64,000 nt of DNA from Hyphomicrobiales bacterium (GCA_900471605.1 UCEY01000031.1:1-64000); one strand, 5' to 3'. Shown: positions 18,098-29,294, numbered from the stretch's first letter. Numbers and translations are program-made. Notes: generated by a model from the sequence alone, not told the origin.

Positions 18098-21000
18098 ATG
18101 CGATCTCGCTGGTTATATTTTATGCTTTTTATCGGCTCCGGGTTTTCCGGCGGCCTTTTCCCGGCCCTTGCCTTCGCGGGCGATCTCCCTTCGAATGTGT
18201 CCCGGCTGGATATGACATGGGTTCTGGTCGCCGCCGGGCTGGTCATGTTGATGCAGGTAGGCTTCCTTCTGCTCGAAGCCGGCATGGTGCGCTCGAAGAA
18301 CTCGATCAACGTCGCGCAGAAGAACCTTCTCGATTTCGTCTTTGGTGTCGTCGCCTTCGCCGCGGTCGGCTTCATGATCGCCTTCAGCCGTTCGAACGGT
18401 TTCCTGTTCGGGACGCAGAGCGAGTTCTATTTCCTGCGCGACCTGGACAGTTGGCAATCGGCCTTTTTTGTCTTCCAGGTGATGTTTTGCGGTACGGCTG
18501 CAACGATTGTGTCCGGCGCGGTCGCCGAGCGGATGAAGCTCCCGGCCTATGTGTTCGGTTCGCTGTTCATGTCGGGCCTGATCTATCCGGTCTTCGTCCA
18601 TTGGGCCTGGGGGTCGGCCCTGTTTCCGAACGCGTCCGCTTTCCTGTCACAGATGGGTTTCGTTGATTTCGCCGGCTCCACTGTCGTCCATTCGACCGGC
18701 GGCTGGGTGGCGCTTGCGGCCTGCATGGTCATCGGCCCGCGCATCGGCAGGTTCAATGCCGACGGCACGCCGGTCCGGATCGCCGGTCACAGTCCGGTTC
18801 TCTCGACCACGGGCGCGCTGCTGCTGTTCATCGGCTGGATCGGGTTCAATGGCGGCTCGACGCTCGGGGTCTCCGACGAGGTCGCGCCGATCATCGCGAA
18901 CACGGTGCTGGCGGGCGGCATGGGCACCTGCGTCGGCTATGTCATCGGCTTCTACCAGGACGGCGTCATCCTTCCGGAAAAATCGAATTCCGGCATGCTC
19001 GGCGGGCTCGTGGCGGTTACGGCCGGCTGCAATATTTTTGATCCCGCAAGCGCATTGATGGTCGGCGCGATCGGCGGCGCGGTGGCGATCTTCGGCAATG
19101 CCTTCATCGAGAGAACGCTCAGGATCGATGACGCGGTGGGCGCCATCGGCGTCCATGCCTTTGCCGGCGTTGCCGGAACGCTGCTCGTCGCGCTGCTTGC
19201 GCCGGTCGAGCAGCTGCCGGCGGGCGGCAGGCTGGCGCAGCTGCACGTGCAGCTCGTCGGGATCGGCGTCAGTTTCTACTGGTCATTCGGTCTCGGTTAC
19301 GCCTTCTTCTGGGCCGTGAACCGGCTCATGCGCATTCGGGTATCGGTCAGGGACGAAGAGGACGGGCTGAACCTTGCCGAACACGCGACCCGTCTCGGCG
19401 TCGGCCATGTGGAAGATGCACTGACCGATCTTCTCGGCGGCAATGCCGATCTGCGCAAGCGCCTTCCGGTGGTGAAAGGCGACGAGGCCGAAAAGCTGAC
19501 CGGGCTGTTCAACCGGCTGATGGACAATGTCGAAGAGGAGGAACGCAGCCGCGGAGAGCTGATGGAGCTTCGCCGCGACAACGAGGAGTCCGAGCGCGTC
19601 GCAGCGCTCGCCAACGCCACGTTCGAGGCGATCCTGATCCACAGCAATGGCATCATCGTCGACGGCAACGAACAGCTGGGCAAGATGATGGGCCTGCCGC
19701 TTGCCGAAATCATCGGCCGTTCCGTCTTCGACCTCCTGCATGACGGCGAGACGATCCGCGTCGCCGACATGATGAAGCTAAACGACGACAACAGCCACGA
19801 GATCGTCGCGATGCTGGCGAGCGGCGAGGGGATTCCCGTCGAGGCACGGGGCCGCGACATCCTCTATCGCGGCGAGAAGGCCCGTATCGGCTGCCTCGTC
19901 GATCTCAGGGAACGCAAACAGGCGGAAAGCCGGATGCGCTATCTGGCGCTGCACGATCCGCTGACCGGGCTCCCCAATCGGGTGCTGTTTTCCGAACGGC
20001 TGACCGAGCTGGTCGACGAGGCCGGGGACGGCAAGGGCTGCGGCGTCCTGATGGTCGATCTCGACCGCTTCAAGGATATCAATGACATCCATGGCCATCA
20101 GGCCGGCGATGCGGTGATCCGCGAGACCGCCGCGCGTCTTGCGGCCGTGGCCGGCGCCGACAACATCGTCGCCCGTTTGGGCGGCGACGAGTTCGCCGTC
20201 ATCATCGCGCATATGTCCGATATCGACGAGCTCGAGAATTTCGGCAACCGGCTGCTGGTCGCGATGGCGGATCCGATCGATATCGGCCACGGTGAACAGG
20301 CCAATATCAGCGTCAGCATCGGCGGCGCGCTGTGCCCGGAACACGCCACGGACATGGACGCGCTGATTGGCTGCGCCGACGTCGCGCTCTACCACGCCAA
20401 AAATGCCGGCCGGAACGCCTGCCGCATGTTCAGGCGGGGCATGAACGAGCTGATCGAAAAGCGCCGGGCGCTGGAGGTCGATCTGGAAATTGCCCTGCAG
20501 GGCAATGAATTCGAACTCTACCTGCAGCCGCGCGTCGAGGCGGAAAGCGGCCTCATCATCGGTTACGAGGCGCTTTTGCGCTGGGTTCATCCGAAACGCG
20601 GAATGATCAGCCCCGGTGATTTCATCCCGGTCGCGGAAGCCTCCGGCAAGATCATCCGGCTCGGCGCCTGGGTGCTCGCCGAAGCCTGCAGGCTCCTGGA
20701 GGATCTCGACGGCCATATCAGCGTCAACGTCAGCCCGCTGCAGTTCCGCCATGCGGATTTCGTCACCGATCTTGCCGATCTTCTGAGAATCACGGGCGCC
20801 GATCCGCGCCGGATCGAGCTCGAAATCACCGAAAGCGTGCTGATCGAGGACGACAAGCGTGCCGTCCAGATCCTCAACGACCTGAAGCGCATGGGTTTCC
20901 ACATCGCGCTCGACGATTTCGGTACCGGTTACTCGTCGCTGAGCTACCTGAGCCGCTATCCGTTCGATACGATCAAGATCGACCGCAGCTTCGTCAACAA

Positions 21001-21310
21001 CCTGAACGTGGTCGATAACGCGCAGATCATCGTCCGCACCATCATCGACCTCGGCTCCGGGCTTGGCATGAAGGTCGTCGCGGAAGGTGTCGAGACGATC
21101 GAACAGGCACTGTTCCTCGCTCACGCGGGTTGCGACGAGCTCCAGGGCTATCTTCTCGGCAAGCCCCGGAAGGCCGGCGAAATCGTCCGCGAAGTCGATC
21201 CCGCGATCGCCACCCAGCTCCGCAACGTCCCCAAGAGGCTGCCGGAGATCCAGGATTACCCGTCATTCGAAAGCGAAACCTCCCTGCCGTTATTGCATAG
21301 TCATGCATAA
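18098..21310 (+). CDS. Ammonium-transporter (Amt) receptor fused to PAS, GGDEF and EAL domains
   Basis: About 1070 residues. A signal peptide (residues 1 to about 27, cleavage near AFA) leads into a full Amt channel (about 30-420). It keeps the Asp in DFAGSTVVH, both pore histidines (about 198 in VVHSTGG and 352 in GVHAFAG) and the SGAVAER segment. A coiled linker (about 430-500), a PAS domain (about 500-605), GGDEF (intact GGDEF near 694; no RxxD inhibitory site) and EAL (intact EAL near 823, DDFGTG near 940, AEGVET) follow. It therefore probably senses or conducts ammonium and makes or degrades cyclic-di-GMP. The start is uncertain: ATG at 18098, ATG at 18122 or TTG at 18056, none with a good ribosome site. 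Confidence 0.9.
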   Translation: MRSRWLYFMLFIGSGFSGGLFPALAFAGDLPSNVSRLDMTWVLVAAGLVMLMQVGFLLLEAGMVRSKNSINVAQKNLLDFVFGVVAFAAVGFMIAFSRSNGFLFGTQSEFYFLRDLDSWQSAFFVFQVMFCGTAATIVSGAVAERMKLPAYVFGSLFMSGLIYPVFVHWAWGSALFPNASAFLSQMGFVDFAGSTVVHSTGGWVALAACMVIGPRIGRFNADGTPVRIAGHSPVLSTTGALLLFIGWIGFNGGSTLGVSDEVAPIIANTVLAGGMGTCVGYVIGFYQDGVILPEKSNSGMLGGLVAVTAGCNIFDPASALMVGAIGGAVAIFGNAFIERTLRIDDAVGAIGVHAFAGVAGTLLVALLAPVEQLPAGGRLAQLHVQLVGIGVSFYWSFGLGYAFFWAVNRLMRIRVSVRDEEDGLNLAEHATRLGVGHVEDALTDLLGGNADLRKRLPVVKGDEAEKLTGLFNRLMDNVEEEERSRGELMELRRDNEESERVAALANATFEAILIHSNGIIVDGNEQLGKMMGLPLAEIIGRSVFDLLHDGETIRVADMMKLNDDNSHEIVAMLASGEGIPVEARGRDILYRGEKARIGCLVDLRERKQAESRMRYLALHDPLTGLPNRVLFSERLTELVDEAGDGKGCGVLMVDLDRFKDINDIHGHQAGDAVIRETAARLAAVAGADNIVARLGGDEFAVIIAHMSDIDELENFGNRLLVAMADPIDIGHGEQANISVSIGGALCPEHATDMDALIGCADVALYHAKNAGRNACRMFRRGMNELIEKRRALEVDLEIALQGNEFELYLQPRVEAESGLIIGYEALLRWVHPKRGMISPGDFIPVAEASGKIIRLGAWVLAEACRLLEDLDGHISVNVSPLQFRHADFVTDLADLLRITGADPRRIELEITESVLIEDDKRAVQILNDLKRMGFHIALDDFGTGYSSLSYLSRYPFDTIKIDRSFVNNLNVVDNAQIIVRTIIDLGSGLGMKVVAEGVETIEQALFLAHAGCDELQGYLLGKPRKAGEIVREVDPAIATQLRNVPKRLPEIQDYPSFESETSLPLLHSHA

Positions 21311-21398
21311 TGGCGATAATCCTGTCGGGTTGGAGAACTTGTAAAAAAGACAACGGTTACAGCGGCATAGTGCCTGCAGGAGGTTAAGGTAGATCGAA

Positions 21399-22685
21399 AT
21401 GCAAGTGTTCAATCTAGCCCTCTTCCTTCTGGAAGCGGTGATCTATTTCACTGTCATGACCGCCTTCCTGCATTTCCGCCGCCAGATTGGACTTGGCGTA
21501 TTTCTTGCCGCTCTCGGTGTCATGCATTTCATGGAGACCTATCTCGCGGCGGTCTTCTATATTGAACTTCCGTTCGGCACCGTTTCTCCCGGTTCTTCGG
21601 TCTTTTTTGCCGGCAAGCTGATGATGATTCTGCTTCTTTACTTGAAGGAGGATGCGGCAACCGTCCGCCAGCCGATCTACGGGCTTTTCCTCGGCAACCT
21701 GCTGACCGTCGGGATCGCCCAGATTCTCCAGGCGCACGAGGTCGTGGCGCTGCCGGGCGGCCGCGCCGCGGACATGGCTTTCCTCAACGAGATGGGCTGG
21801 CTGATGGTGTGGGGCACGGCGTTGCTTTACGTCGATGCGATCGGCATCATCCTGCTCTACGAGCGGCTCGGCCGCGTGCTGCGCAATAATGTCGTGCTGA
21901 GATTCGCACTCAGCGGCGCGGTTATGCTGACCTTCGACCAGGTTGGATTCTATTCGGCACTCAATATCCTCTTCAATGCGCCGCCTTCGGTCTTTTTCGG
22001 CGGCTGGTGTGCCAAGATGCTCGCCGTGGTTCTCTACGCGCTGCTGTTTGCCGTCTATCTCAAGATCGAGCAGATCCCGCGACTGGCCAGGTCGACGCGC
22101 GAGATCACCGACATCTTCAACGACCTGACGTTTCGCGAGCGCTATCAGGCGCTGCTTGCCAAGAGCGGCGTCGACGGGCTGACCGGCCTTTTCGACCGCG
22201 GCCGGCTGGAGGCGGATGTTCCCAAGCTCATCCACCGCTGTCTCGACCGCGGTACGGGACTCAGTCTCATCATCATCGATGCGGATCACTTCAAGCAGGT
22301 CAACGACCTGTTCGGCCACCTGAAGGGTGACGAGGTGCTGAAGGAAATCGCGCTCTGCCTGCAGGCCGGCTCGCGCCCGAGCGATCATCTCTCTCGTTTC
22401 GGCGGCGAGGAATTCGTGCTGATCCTGCCCGACACCGATCACGATACCGCCTTGACGATCGCGGAGCGTCTGCGCACCGCCATCTGCCGGTCGGTCATTC
22501 GTCCCGACGGTCAATGCGTGACGGTGTCGATCGGCGTGGCGACCGCTCCTGATGACGGACACGCGCTGGATGCGATGCTCGGGCGCGCCGACGAGCGGCT
22601 CTACCGCGCAAAAAATGACGGCCGGGACAATGTCCACGGCCGTCTCGGCAGGCTCGTTCCGTCAGGGGCAGGGACGGGTGCTTAG
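21399..22685 (+). CDS. Membrane diguanylate cyclase
   Basis: This 428-residue protein has seven or so hydrophobic helices (about residues 1-225) and a C-terminal GGDEF domain (about 255-415). The active site is GGEEF, preceded by the product-inhibition site RPSD five residues upstream, and DADHFKQVND lies in the metal site. It should synthesise cyclic-di-GMP with feedback inhibition. The membrane part contains LYLKEDAATVRQPIYG, reminiscent of VUT-type transporters, but its ligand is unknown. A GGAGG site lies upstream. It follows the Amt fusion by 88 bp, so the two are probably one unit, and it converges on azoR with a 4-bp stop overlap. Confidence 0.9.
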   Translation: MQVFNLALFLLEAVIYFTVMTAFLHFRRQIGLGVFLAALGVMHFMETYLAAVFYIELPFGTVSPGSSVFFAGKLMMILLLYLKEDAATVRQPIYGLFLGNLLTVGIAQILQAHEVVALPGGRAADMAFLNEMGWLMVWGTALLYVDAIGIILLYERLGRVLRNNVVLRFALSGAVMLTFDQVGFYSALNILFNAPPSVFFGGWCAKMLAVVLYALLFAVYLKIEQIPRLARSTREITDIFNDLTFRERYQALLAKSGVDGLTGLFDRGRLEADVPKLIHRCLDRGTGLSLIIIDADHFKQVNDLFGHLKGDEVLKEIALCLQAGSRPSDHLSRFGGEEFVLILPDTDHDTALTIAERLRTAICRSVIRPDGQCVTVSIGVATAPDDGHALDAMLGRADERLYRAKNDGRDNVHGRLGRLVPSGAGTGA

Positions 22686-23299
22686 GCGGCGAGAGCAAGC
22701 TGCCGGTTGCGCTGCTGGGCGGTGGCGATAGCCTTTTCAGCAGCTTCCGGGCCGAAGGCGACGCCTTCGACATAGATGACTTCCACATCGGTCATCCCCA
22801 GGAAGCCGAGGACGGTCGTGAGGTAGGGGACGGCATGGTTCATGCCGGCGGCCGGACCTTCCGAATAGACGCCGCCGGATGCAAGCACGACATAGACCTT
22901 CTTGCCGGTGGCGAGGCCTTCCGGGCCTTCCGCCGTGTAGCGGAACGTCTGGCCGGCGCGGGCGACGTTGTCGATCCAGCTCTTCAGCGTCGAATAGATG
23001 TTGAAGTTGATGAGGCCCGTGGCGATGACCACCGTATCGGCTGCCATGAGTTCGGCGACCAGCTTGTCGGAATAGTCGGCGGCGGCGGCTTCCGCCGGGC
23101 TGCGGTCTGCGGCCGGCTTGCGGATCGCCGACGTGGTGACGCTGTCGAGATGCGGGATCGGATTGGCGCCGAGATCGCGATGCACGACCGAGGTGCCGTT
23201 GTCGCGGGCGCTCAGTTCGTTGGCGAGGTCATGGGCGACCTTGCTGGAGAGCGAGTCGTCGCCGCGCGGGCTCGAAGTCACGAGAAGAATGGAGGACAT
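22682..23299 (-). CDS. azoR: FMN-dependent NADH-azoreductase
   Basis: The 205-residue flavodoxin-fold enzyme reduces azo compounds and quinones using NADH. TSSPRGDDSLSS near residue 8 is the FMN phosphate loop, and INFNIYSTLKSWIDNVAR (about 98-115) is the family signature. VLASGGVYSEGP binds the flavin ring. The start at 23299 has AAGGA 8 bases upstream. It is divergent from a LysR gene across 158 bp, the classic arrangement of a LysR-controlled quinone/azo reductase. Confidence 0.93.
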   Translation of the reverse strand: MSSILLVTSSPRGDDSLSSKVAHDLANELSARDNGTSVVHRDLGANPIPHLDSVTTSAIRKPAADRSPAEAAAADYSDKLVAELMAADTVVIATGLINFNIYSTLKSWIDNVARAGQTFRYTAEGPEGLATGKKVYVVLASGGVYSEGPAAGMNHAVPYLTTVLGFLGMTDVEVIYVEGVAFGPEAAEKAIATAQQRNRQLALAA

Positions 23300-23423
23300 G
23301 GTTTGTTTCCTTGTCTGGAGATACGTCTGCAGCTTGGGTCTGCAGTTATCCGGGATTGGAGAAAGCGGGTGGATCCGCTCTGTTCGAGAGATTAGATAGG
23401 CGTGGACGCCCATCGATAAAACT

Positions 23424-23434
23424 GAGATAATCTC
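23424..23434. promoter_or_regulatory. Palindrome in the azoR-lysR intergenic region
   Basis: GAGAT-A-ATCTC is a perfect 5-bp-arm palindrome 24 bp before the LysR start. It is flanked by ATCGATAAA and ATCTATCGAAAA half-repeats. It is a candidate LysR binding site, although it does not fit T-N11-A exactly. Confidence 0.35.
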
Positions 23435-23457
23435 GAAGCGATCTATCGAAAATTTGG

Positions 23458-24435
23458 ATGAAGACCATGGATGCCAATCCGACCCTCGACCAGTTGCAGG
23501 TGTTTCTCGCCGTCGCCGAAACGGGCAGCTTTTCCGCCGCTTCGCGCATGCTCAATCGGGCGCAATCGGTGGTGAGCTACACGATCGGCAATCTGGAGGC
23601 CCAGCTCGAAATGCCGCTTTTCGAGCGCAGCGGCGCCCGCCAGCCGAAGCTGACCGAAGCAGGCAAGGCGATGCTGACCGACGCACGCCGGATCGTCGCC
23701 GATCTGCAGGTGATGCGCGCCCGGGCGAAGAGCATCAAGCAGGGACTGGAGGCGGAACTGTCGCTGGCGCTGAGCGTGATGGTGCCCTCGGATGCCATGG
23801 TTTTGGAACTGCGGGAATTCCGCGACCGCTTTCCGAGCGTTACGCTCAATCTCAATGTCGGCGAACTTGGCATGGTCATGGACATGGTCATGAGCGGCCG
23901 GGCCGATATCGGCATCGGCGGGTCGATCCTTCGGCAGGAGGATTCGCTGACGATGGAGAAGATCGGTTATTCGTTCATGATTCCCGTCGCCGCTGCCGAA
24001 CACCCGCTTGCAAATCTCGGCCGGCCTCTGACGATCGCCGACGTGCGCGAGGAAGTCCAACTGGTGGTGACCGATACGTCGGGCCTGACGAAAGGCCGCG
24101 ATTTCAACGTCTTGTCCTACAGGACATGGCGCGTCAGCGACATCGCCACAAAGCACCAGCTGATCAAGGGTGGTCTCGGCTGGGGCGGCCTGCCGGCTTC
24201 AGTCGCCGGAAAGGACATCATGAACGGAAGTCTCGTGGCGCTCGATCTCGAAGCATACGAGCAGAGCGAGTACCCGCTCTATGCCATGCGCAAGACCGCA
24301 AATCCGCTCGGACCTGCGGGCCGGTGGCTGGTCGATGCCATGGAGCGCCGGCTTTCCAGCTGCCCGAGCCACGGTGACTTCAAGCAGATGCTCGGCATCG
24401 AATCCCGGGAGGCGCTTCCTCTGGCCGCCGAATAG
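23458..24435 (+). CDS. LysR-family transcriptional regulator
   Basis: The 325-residue regulator has an N-terminal winged helix-turn-helix (about residues 8-67, with FSAASRMLNRAQSVVSYTIGN split across the recognition helix) and a LysR substrate domain (about 95-300). The divergent azoR gene is the obvious target, with quinones or azo dyes as possible effectors by analogy. The start is ATG 23458 or ATG 23467; GGATGAAG favours the second. It converges with zntB, leaving 34 bp between the stops. Confidence 0.9.
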   Translation: MKTMDANPTLDQLQVFLAVAETGSFSAASRMLNRAQSVVSYTIGNLEAQLEMPLFERSGARQPKLTEAGKAMLTDARRIVADLQVMRARAKSIKQGLEAELSLALSVMVPSDAMVLELREFRDRFPSVTLNLNVGELGMVMDMVMSGRADIGIGGSILRQEDSLTMEKIGYSFMIPVAAAEHPLANLGRPLTIADVREEVQLVVTDTSGLTKGRDFNVLSYRTWRVSDIATKHQLIKGGLGWGGLPASVAGKDIMNGSLVALDLEAYEQSEYPLYAMRKTANPLGPAGRWLVDAMERRLSSCPSHGDFKQMLGIESREALPLAAE

Positions 24436-24469
24436 CCGAAGCTGTTCCGGCCGGGCGCGTCGAGCGGGG

Positions 24470-25498
24470 TCAAAGCCAGTCGATGCGCTTGAGAATCCAC
24501 AGCGTGCCCGCGGAAATAACCACGACCAGCGCGACGATGATCAGGAAAGCCCAGGTGTCGTTGACGCCGGGAATGCCGCCGACATTCATGCCGAAAAGGC
24601 CGGCGACGACGCTCGGCGGCAGGAGAAGGGCGGCGAGCGCGGCCAGCCGGTTGGAATTGCGCGCGATCCGCTCGCCGATGACCGTCGAAAGGTCGTCGTG
24701 AAGAATGCCGGTCCGGTCGCGGATGGCATCGAGATATTCGATGAACCGCATCAGTTTGTCGATCACCTCGCGAAAGCGGAGCTTGTCCCGCTCCTTGAGC
24801 CACGGCGCGTCGTCGTGCTCGATCCTGTTGAGCGCATCGCGTTGCGGCGCGAGATAGCGGCGCAGCTGCACGGCGCGGCGGCGCAGCAGCTTGAGCCTCT
24901 GGCGCACCTCGCTCGCTTCCCCCTTGAAAATCAGCTCGTCGAGTTCGTCGACCTCTTCGTCCATGCCGTCGAGCACCGGCTCCAGATCGCGGACGAGCTT
25001 GTCGCTGACGAGCGCCAGCAGTTCCCCCGCCTGCCGGGGACCCTTGCCGTTGTCGAGCGCCCGCCGGATATCGCGCAGCGCCGTGATGTAATGACCGCTG
25101 TCGCGCAATGTCACCAGCCGGTGTTCGTCCACCCAGATATGCAGGGGGACGAGGTCGATCTCGTCCGAGGTTTTTTCCGCCTCGTCCGGCGGGGCGGCGC
25201 AGACACCGCGCAGGATGATCAGCAGCCCGTCGCCCACGGGCTCGACGCGCGGGCGTGAATCCTCCGCGAGAAGCGCCTCCGCCACCAGCGGATCGAAGCC
25301 GCCATGGGTGTTGACCCATTCCGCCGTCGCCGGATGATCGCGCTCGAAATGCAGCCAGACGATACCGTCCTCCCGTTTCCAGCTGCAGGCCTCCGCCATG
25401 TTCATCGTCCTGCAGCCGCCGTGGCCGTCGAGGACGAGGACAAAGCGCAGGCCGGGCTCGTCACCGTAGCTCACCGCGGTCTTGGTCTTTTCGAGCAT
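24470..25498 (-). CDS. zntB: Zinc transporter ZntB (CorA family)
   Basis: The 342-residue CorA-type inner-membrane protein has a large cytoplasmic N-domain (about 1-280), a long helix with many charged residues, and two C-terminal membrane helices. The loop GMNVGGIPG (about 304-312) is the ZntB variant of the CorA GMN signature, which points to zinc and not magnesium. The direction of transport (proton-coupled uptake or efflux) differs between reports, and this cannot be settled from sequence. The 298-bp upstream region also contains the promoter of the next gene in the opposite direction. Confidence 0.9.
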   Translation of the reverse strand: MLEKTKTAVSYGDEPGLRFVLVLDGHGGCRTMNMAEACSWKREDGIVWLHFERDHPATAEWVNTHGGFDPLVAEALLAEDSRPRVEPVGDGLLIILRGVCAAPPDEAEKTSDEIDLVPLHIWVDEHRLVTLRDSGHYITALRDIRRALDNGKGPRQAGELLALVSDKLVRDLEPVLDGMDEEVDELDELIFKGEASEVRQRLKLLRRRAVQLRRYLAPQRDALNRIEHDDAPWLKERDKLRFREVIDKLMRFIEYLDAIRDRTGILHDDLSTVIGERIARNSNRLAALAALLLPPSVVAGLFGMNVGGIPGVNDTWAFLIIVALVVVISAGTLWILKRIDWL

Positions 25499-25611
25499 GG
25501 ATGCGCGTCCTCCTCACGCGATTTCGAGCGATTTTATCAGCAAATATCTTGCCCGCGAAGTGTAACCATTCCCTTCATGGGGCGGACCGAGCCAAGCGCG
25601 CCGGCTGCGAG

Positions 25612-25639
25612 TTGACGCTGTTTCAACCTCTGCTATAAC
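25612..25639 (+). promoter_or_regulatory. Strong sigma-70-type promoter
   Basis: TTGACG (25612-25617) and TATAAC (25634-25639) are separated by 16 bp. The implied transcript start near 25646 gives a leader of about 150 bases before the DUF2087 gene. Within the leader a 28-codon open frame starts at 25701. Confidence 0.65.
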
Positions 25640-25700
25640 CGCGACACGGTCTGCAGTTCACCGAGGCGTCGCCGTCCCGAAAGGGAAGCTAAACCTGCTC

Positions 25701-25787
25701 ATGACGAAGATGATCAGCACTTATCCCGTGCCAGAGTCGACAAGCCGGCGACCAGCGACACCCCGATTGAGGGAATGGCGCGCTTGA
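25701..25787 (+). CDS. Possible 28-codon leader ORF
   Basis: ATG at 25701 to TGA at 25785-25787 encodes a Pro/Arg-rich peptide. It ends 9 bases before the DUF2087 ATG, lies in the same frame, and sits downstream of a strong promoter. Its ribosome site is poor (GGGAAG 12 bases upstream). It could be an uncharacterised leader peptide or chance. Confidence 0.25.
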   Translation: MTKMISTYPVPESTSRRPATPRLREWRA

Positions 25788-25796
25788 GGATAAGAC

Positions 25797-26354
25797 ATGC
25801 CGAGATCCATCTTTCCCATGGAGATCGCCGACCTTTCGGCTTTCGCCAAATCCATCCGTCGACAGATCGACACGCTCGACCACAAGCCGAGCCATCTGGA
25901 AATCCTCAATCTGCTCACCAAGGCGGCCGGTTTCCGCAACTACCAGCATTTTCGAGCGGTCGCCAAGACCGCCGACGTCATCGCCCAATGGCGTCCTGTG
26001 CTGGACGATGAGCCGGCTCCCGATGAAGACCGGGTGCTGAAAACCGCCCGCCATTTCGACGGGCAGGGCCGGCTGGTCCGCTGGCCCGGCAAGCGCGGGC
26101 AGCAGGAAATCTGCCTCTGGTTCCTGTGGTCGAAGATCCCGGCGGGCCGGGAGTTCACCGAGCGCCAGATCAGCGAGCTTCTGAATACGCTGCATCTCTT
26201 CGGCGATGCCGCGATGCTGCGTCGCGATCTCTTCGATTCCCGTCTCGTCCAGCGCACCCGCGATGGCCGGGAATACCGGCGGATCGAACAGAAACCGCCG
26301 GCGGAGCTCAAGCTGCTTCTGTCGCGGATCGGGCAGAAGGCCGAGGCGGCTTAA
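25797..26354 (+). CDS. DUF2087 domain-containing protein
   Basis: The 185-residue protein has two parts. Residues about 1-60 form a helical segment (P-S-H-L-E-I-L-N-L-L-T-K-A-A-G-F-R-N-Y) and residues about 80-160 form the DUF2087 domain, with DGQGRLVRWPGKRGQQEICLWF (split: DGQGRLVRWPGKR, then CLWFLW) and a D-S-R-L-V-Q-R-T-R-D-G-R-E-Y-R-R winged-helix-like ending. DUF2087 occurs in regulator-like proteins, so a DNA-binding role is plausible but unproven. GAGGA at 25785-25789 supports the ATG. A strong promoter lies upstream, and phzF follows convergently. Confidence 0.8.
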   Translation: MPRSIFPMEIADLSAFAKSIRRQIDTLDHKPSHLEILNLLTKAAGFRNYQHFRAVAKTADVIAQWRPVLDDEPAPDEDRVLKTARHFDGQGRLVRWPGKRGQQEICLWFLWSKIPAGREFTERQISELLNTLHLFGDAAMLRRDLFDSRLVQRTRDGREYRRIEQKPPAELKLLLSRIGQKAEAA

Positions 26355-26376
26355 TGCGCCACGGTCCCCGGCTGCG

Positions 26377-27213
26377 TCAGAGAGTGACCGTGCCCTCGAT
26401 GCAGTCGGTGACCTCTCCGCCGATCCAGATATCGTCGCCGACCTTGTCGACATACACCCGGCCAGCGCGGCCAAGCACGGTGCCCTGCGCCACAACATAG
26501 CTTTCCGGCGCAGCACCCGATCCGATCAGCCATTGGGCAAGGCCGGCGTTGAGACTGCCGGTGACCGGATCCTCATAGCCGTTGCGAGTAAAGGCACGCA
26601 CCTCGAATTGCGCGTCCTTGCCGTCGAGATCGGGATTGAAGCGCCCGACGAGCCCGACGCGGGTGCCGGCGAGAGCGGAATAGTCCGGCTTGACCGCCAG
26701 CACATCGGCGCGGGAGGGCAGGCGCACGCCGATCCAGTCCGGGCCGTTGTCGCACCAGTTGGAATCCTCGATCAGGTTGGCGGGCAGGCTGAGCGCCTTG
26801 GCGATCCGTTCGACCAGCGCCGGATCCACCGGGCCGCTGCGCCTGAGCGGCGGCGCCGCAAACGCAAGCCGGTTGCCGTCGCGGCGGATGCGGACAAGGC
26901 CTGCACCGCATTCCTGTATGATGTCACCGGTCGGTGACGCCTGTTGCTGCGAGAGCCAGACATGCGCGCTGCCGAGGGTCGGGTGACCAGCGAAAGGCAG
27001 TTCCTGCGACGGTGTGAAAATCCTGACCCGGTAGCTGGCCATCGGATCGGTCGGCTCGAGCAGAAAGGTAGTCTCGCTGAGATTGGTCCAGTTGGCGAAG
27101 GACTGCATCTGCGCGTCGCTCAGTCCATCGGCGCCGATCACCACTGCAAGCGGATTACCGCCCATCGGCCGGCTGGAGAAGACATCGACTTGCTGGAACA
27201 GGGATTTTGGCAT
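26377..27213 (-). CDS. PhzF-family isomerase/epimerase
   Basis: This 278-residue protein has the two-lobed PhzF fold. The catalytic glutamate is E47 in NLSETTFL, and GHPTLGSA (about residues 76-83) and DPVTGS (about 220-225) are the family glycine loops. Members isomerise small acids such as the phenazine intermediate DHHA, but most genomic copies, including this stand-alone one with no phenazine genes nearby, have unknown substrates. GAGG 6 bases upstream supports the start. The gene sits just downstream of the cpdB terminator. Confidence 0.88.
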   Translation of the reverse strand: MPKSLFQQVDVFSSRPMGGNPLAVVIGADGLSDAQMQSFANWTNLSETTFLLEPTDPMASYRVRIFTPSQELPFAGHPTLGSAHVWLSQQQASPTGDIIQECGAGLVRIRRDGNRLAFAAPPLRRSGPVDPALVERIAKALSLPANLIEDSNWCDNGPDWIGVRLPSRADVLAVKPDYSALAGTRVGLVGRFNPDLDGKDAQFEVRAFTRNGYEDPVTGSLNAGLAQWLIGSGAAPESYVVAQGTVLGRAGRVYVDKVGDDIWIGGEVTDCIEGTVTL

Positions 27214-27230
27214 TGCCTTGCCTCATGCGC

Positions 27231-27263
27231 TTGAAAAGAAAGACGGCAGCCGAGGCTGCCGTC
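27231..27263 (-). terminator. Rho-independent terminator of the phosphodiesterase gene
   Basis: A perfect 10-bp stem, 27242-27251 with 27254-27263, is followed on the minus strand by TTTCTTTTC (27231-27241 region). It ends transcription of the exported phosphodiesterase gene before phzF. Confidence 0.85.
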
Positions 27264-27305
27264 CAAATATCGCCGGCCCAATATCGCCGGAAGGTATATC
27301 GGTGC

Positions 27306-29294
<1,989 letters not shown>

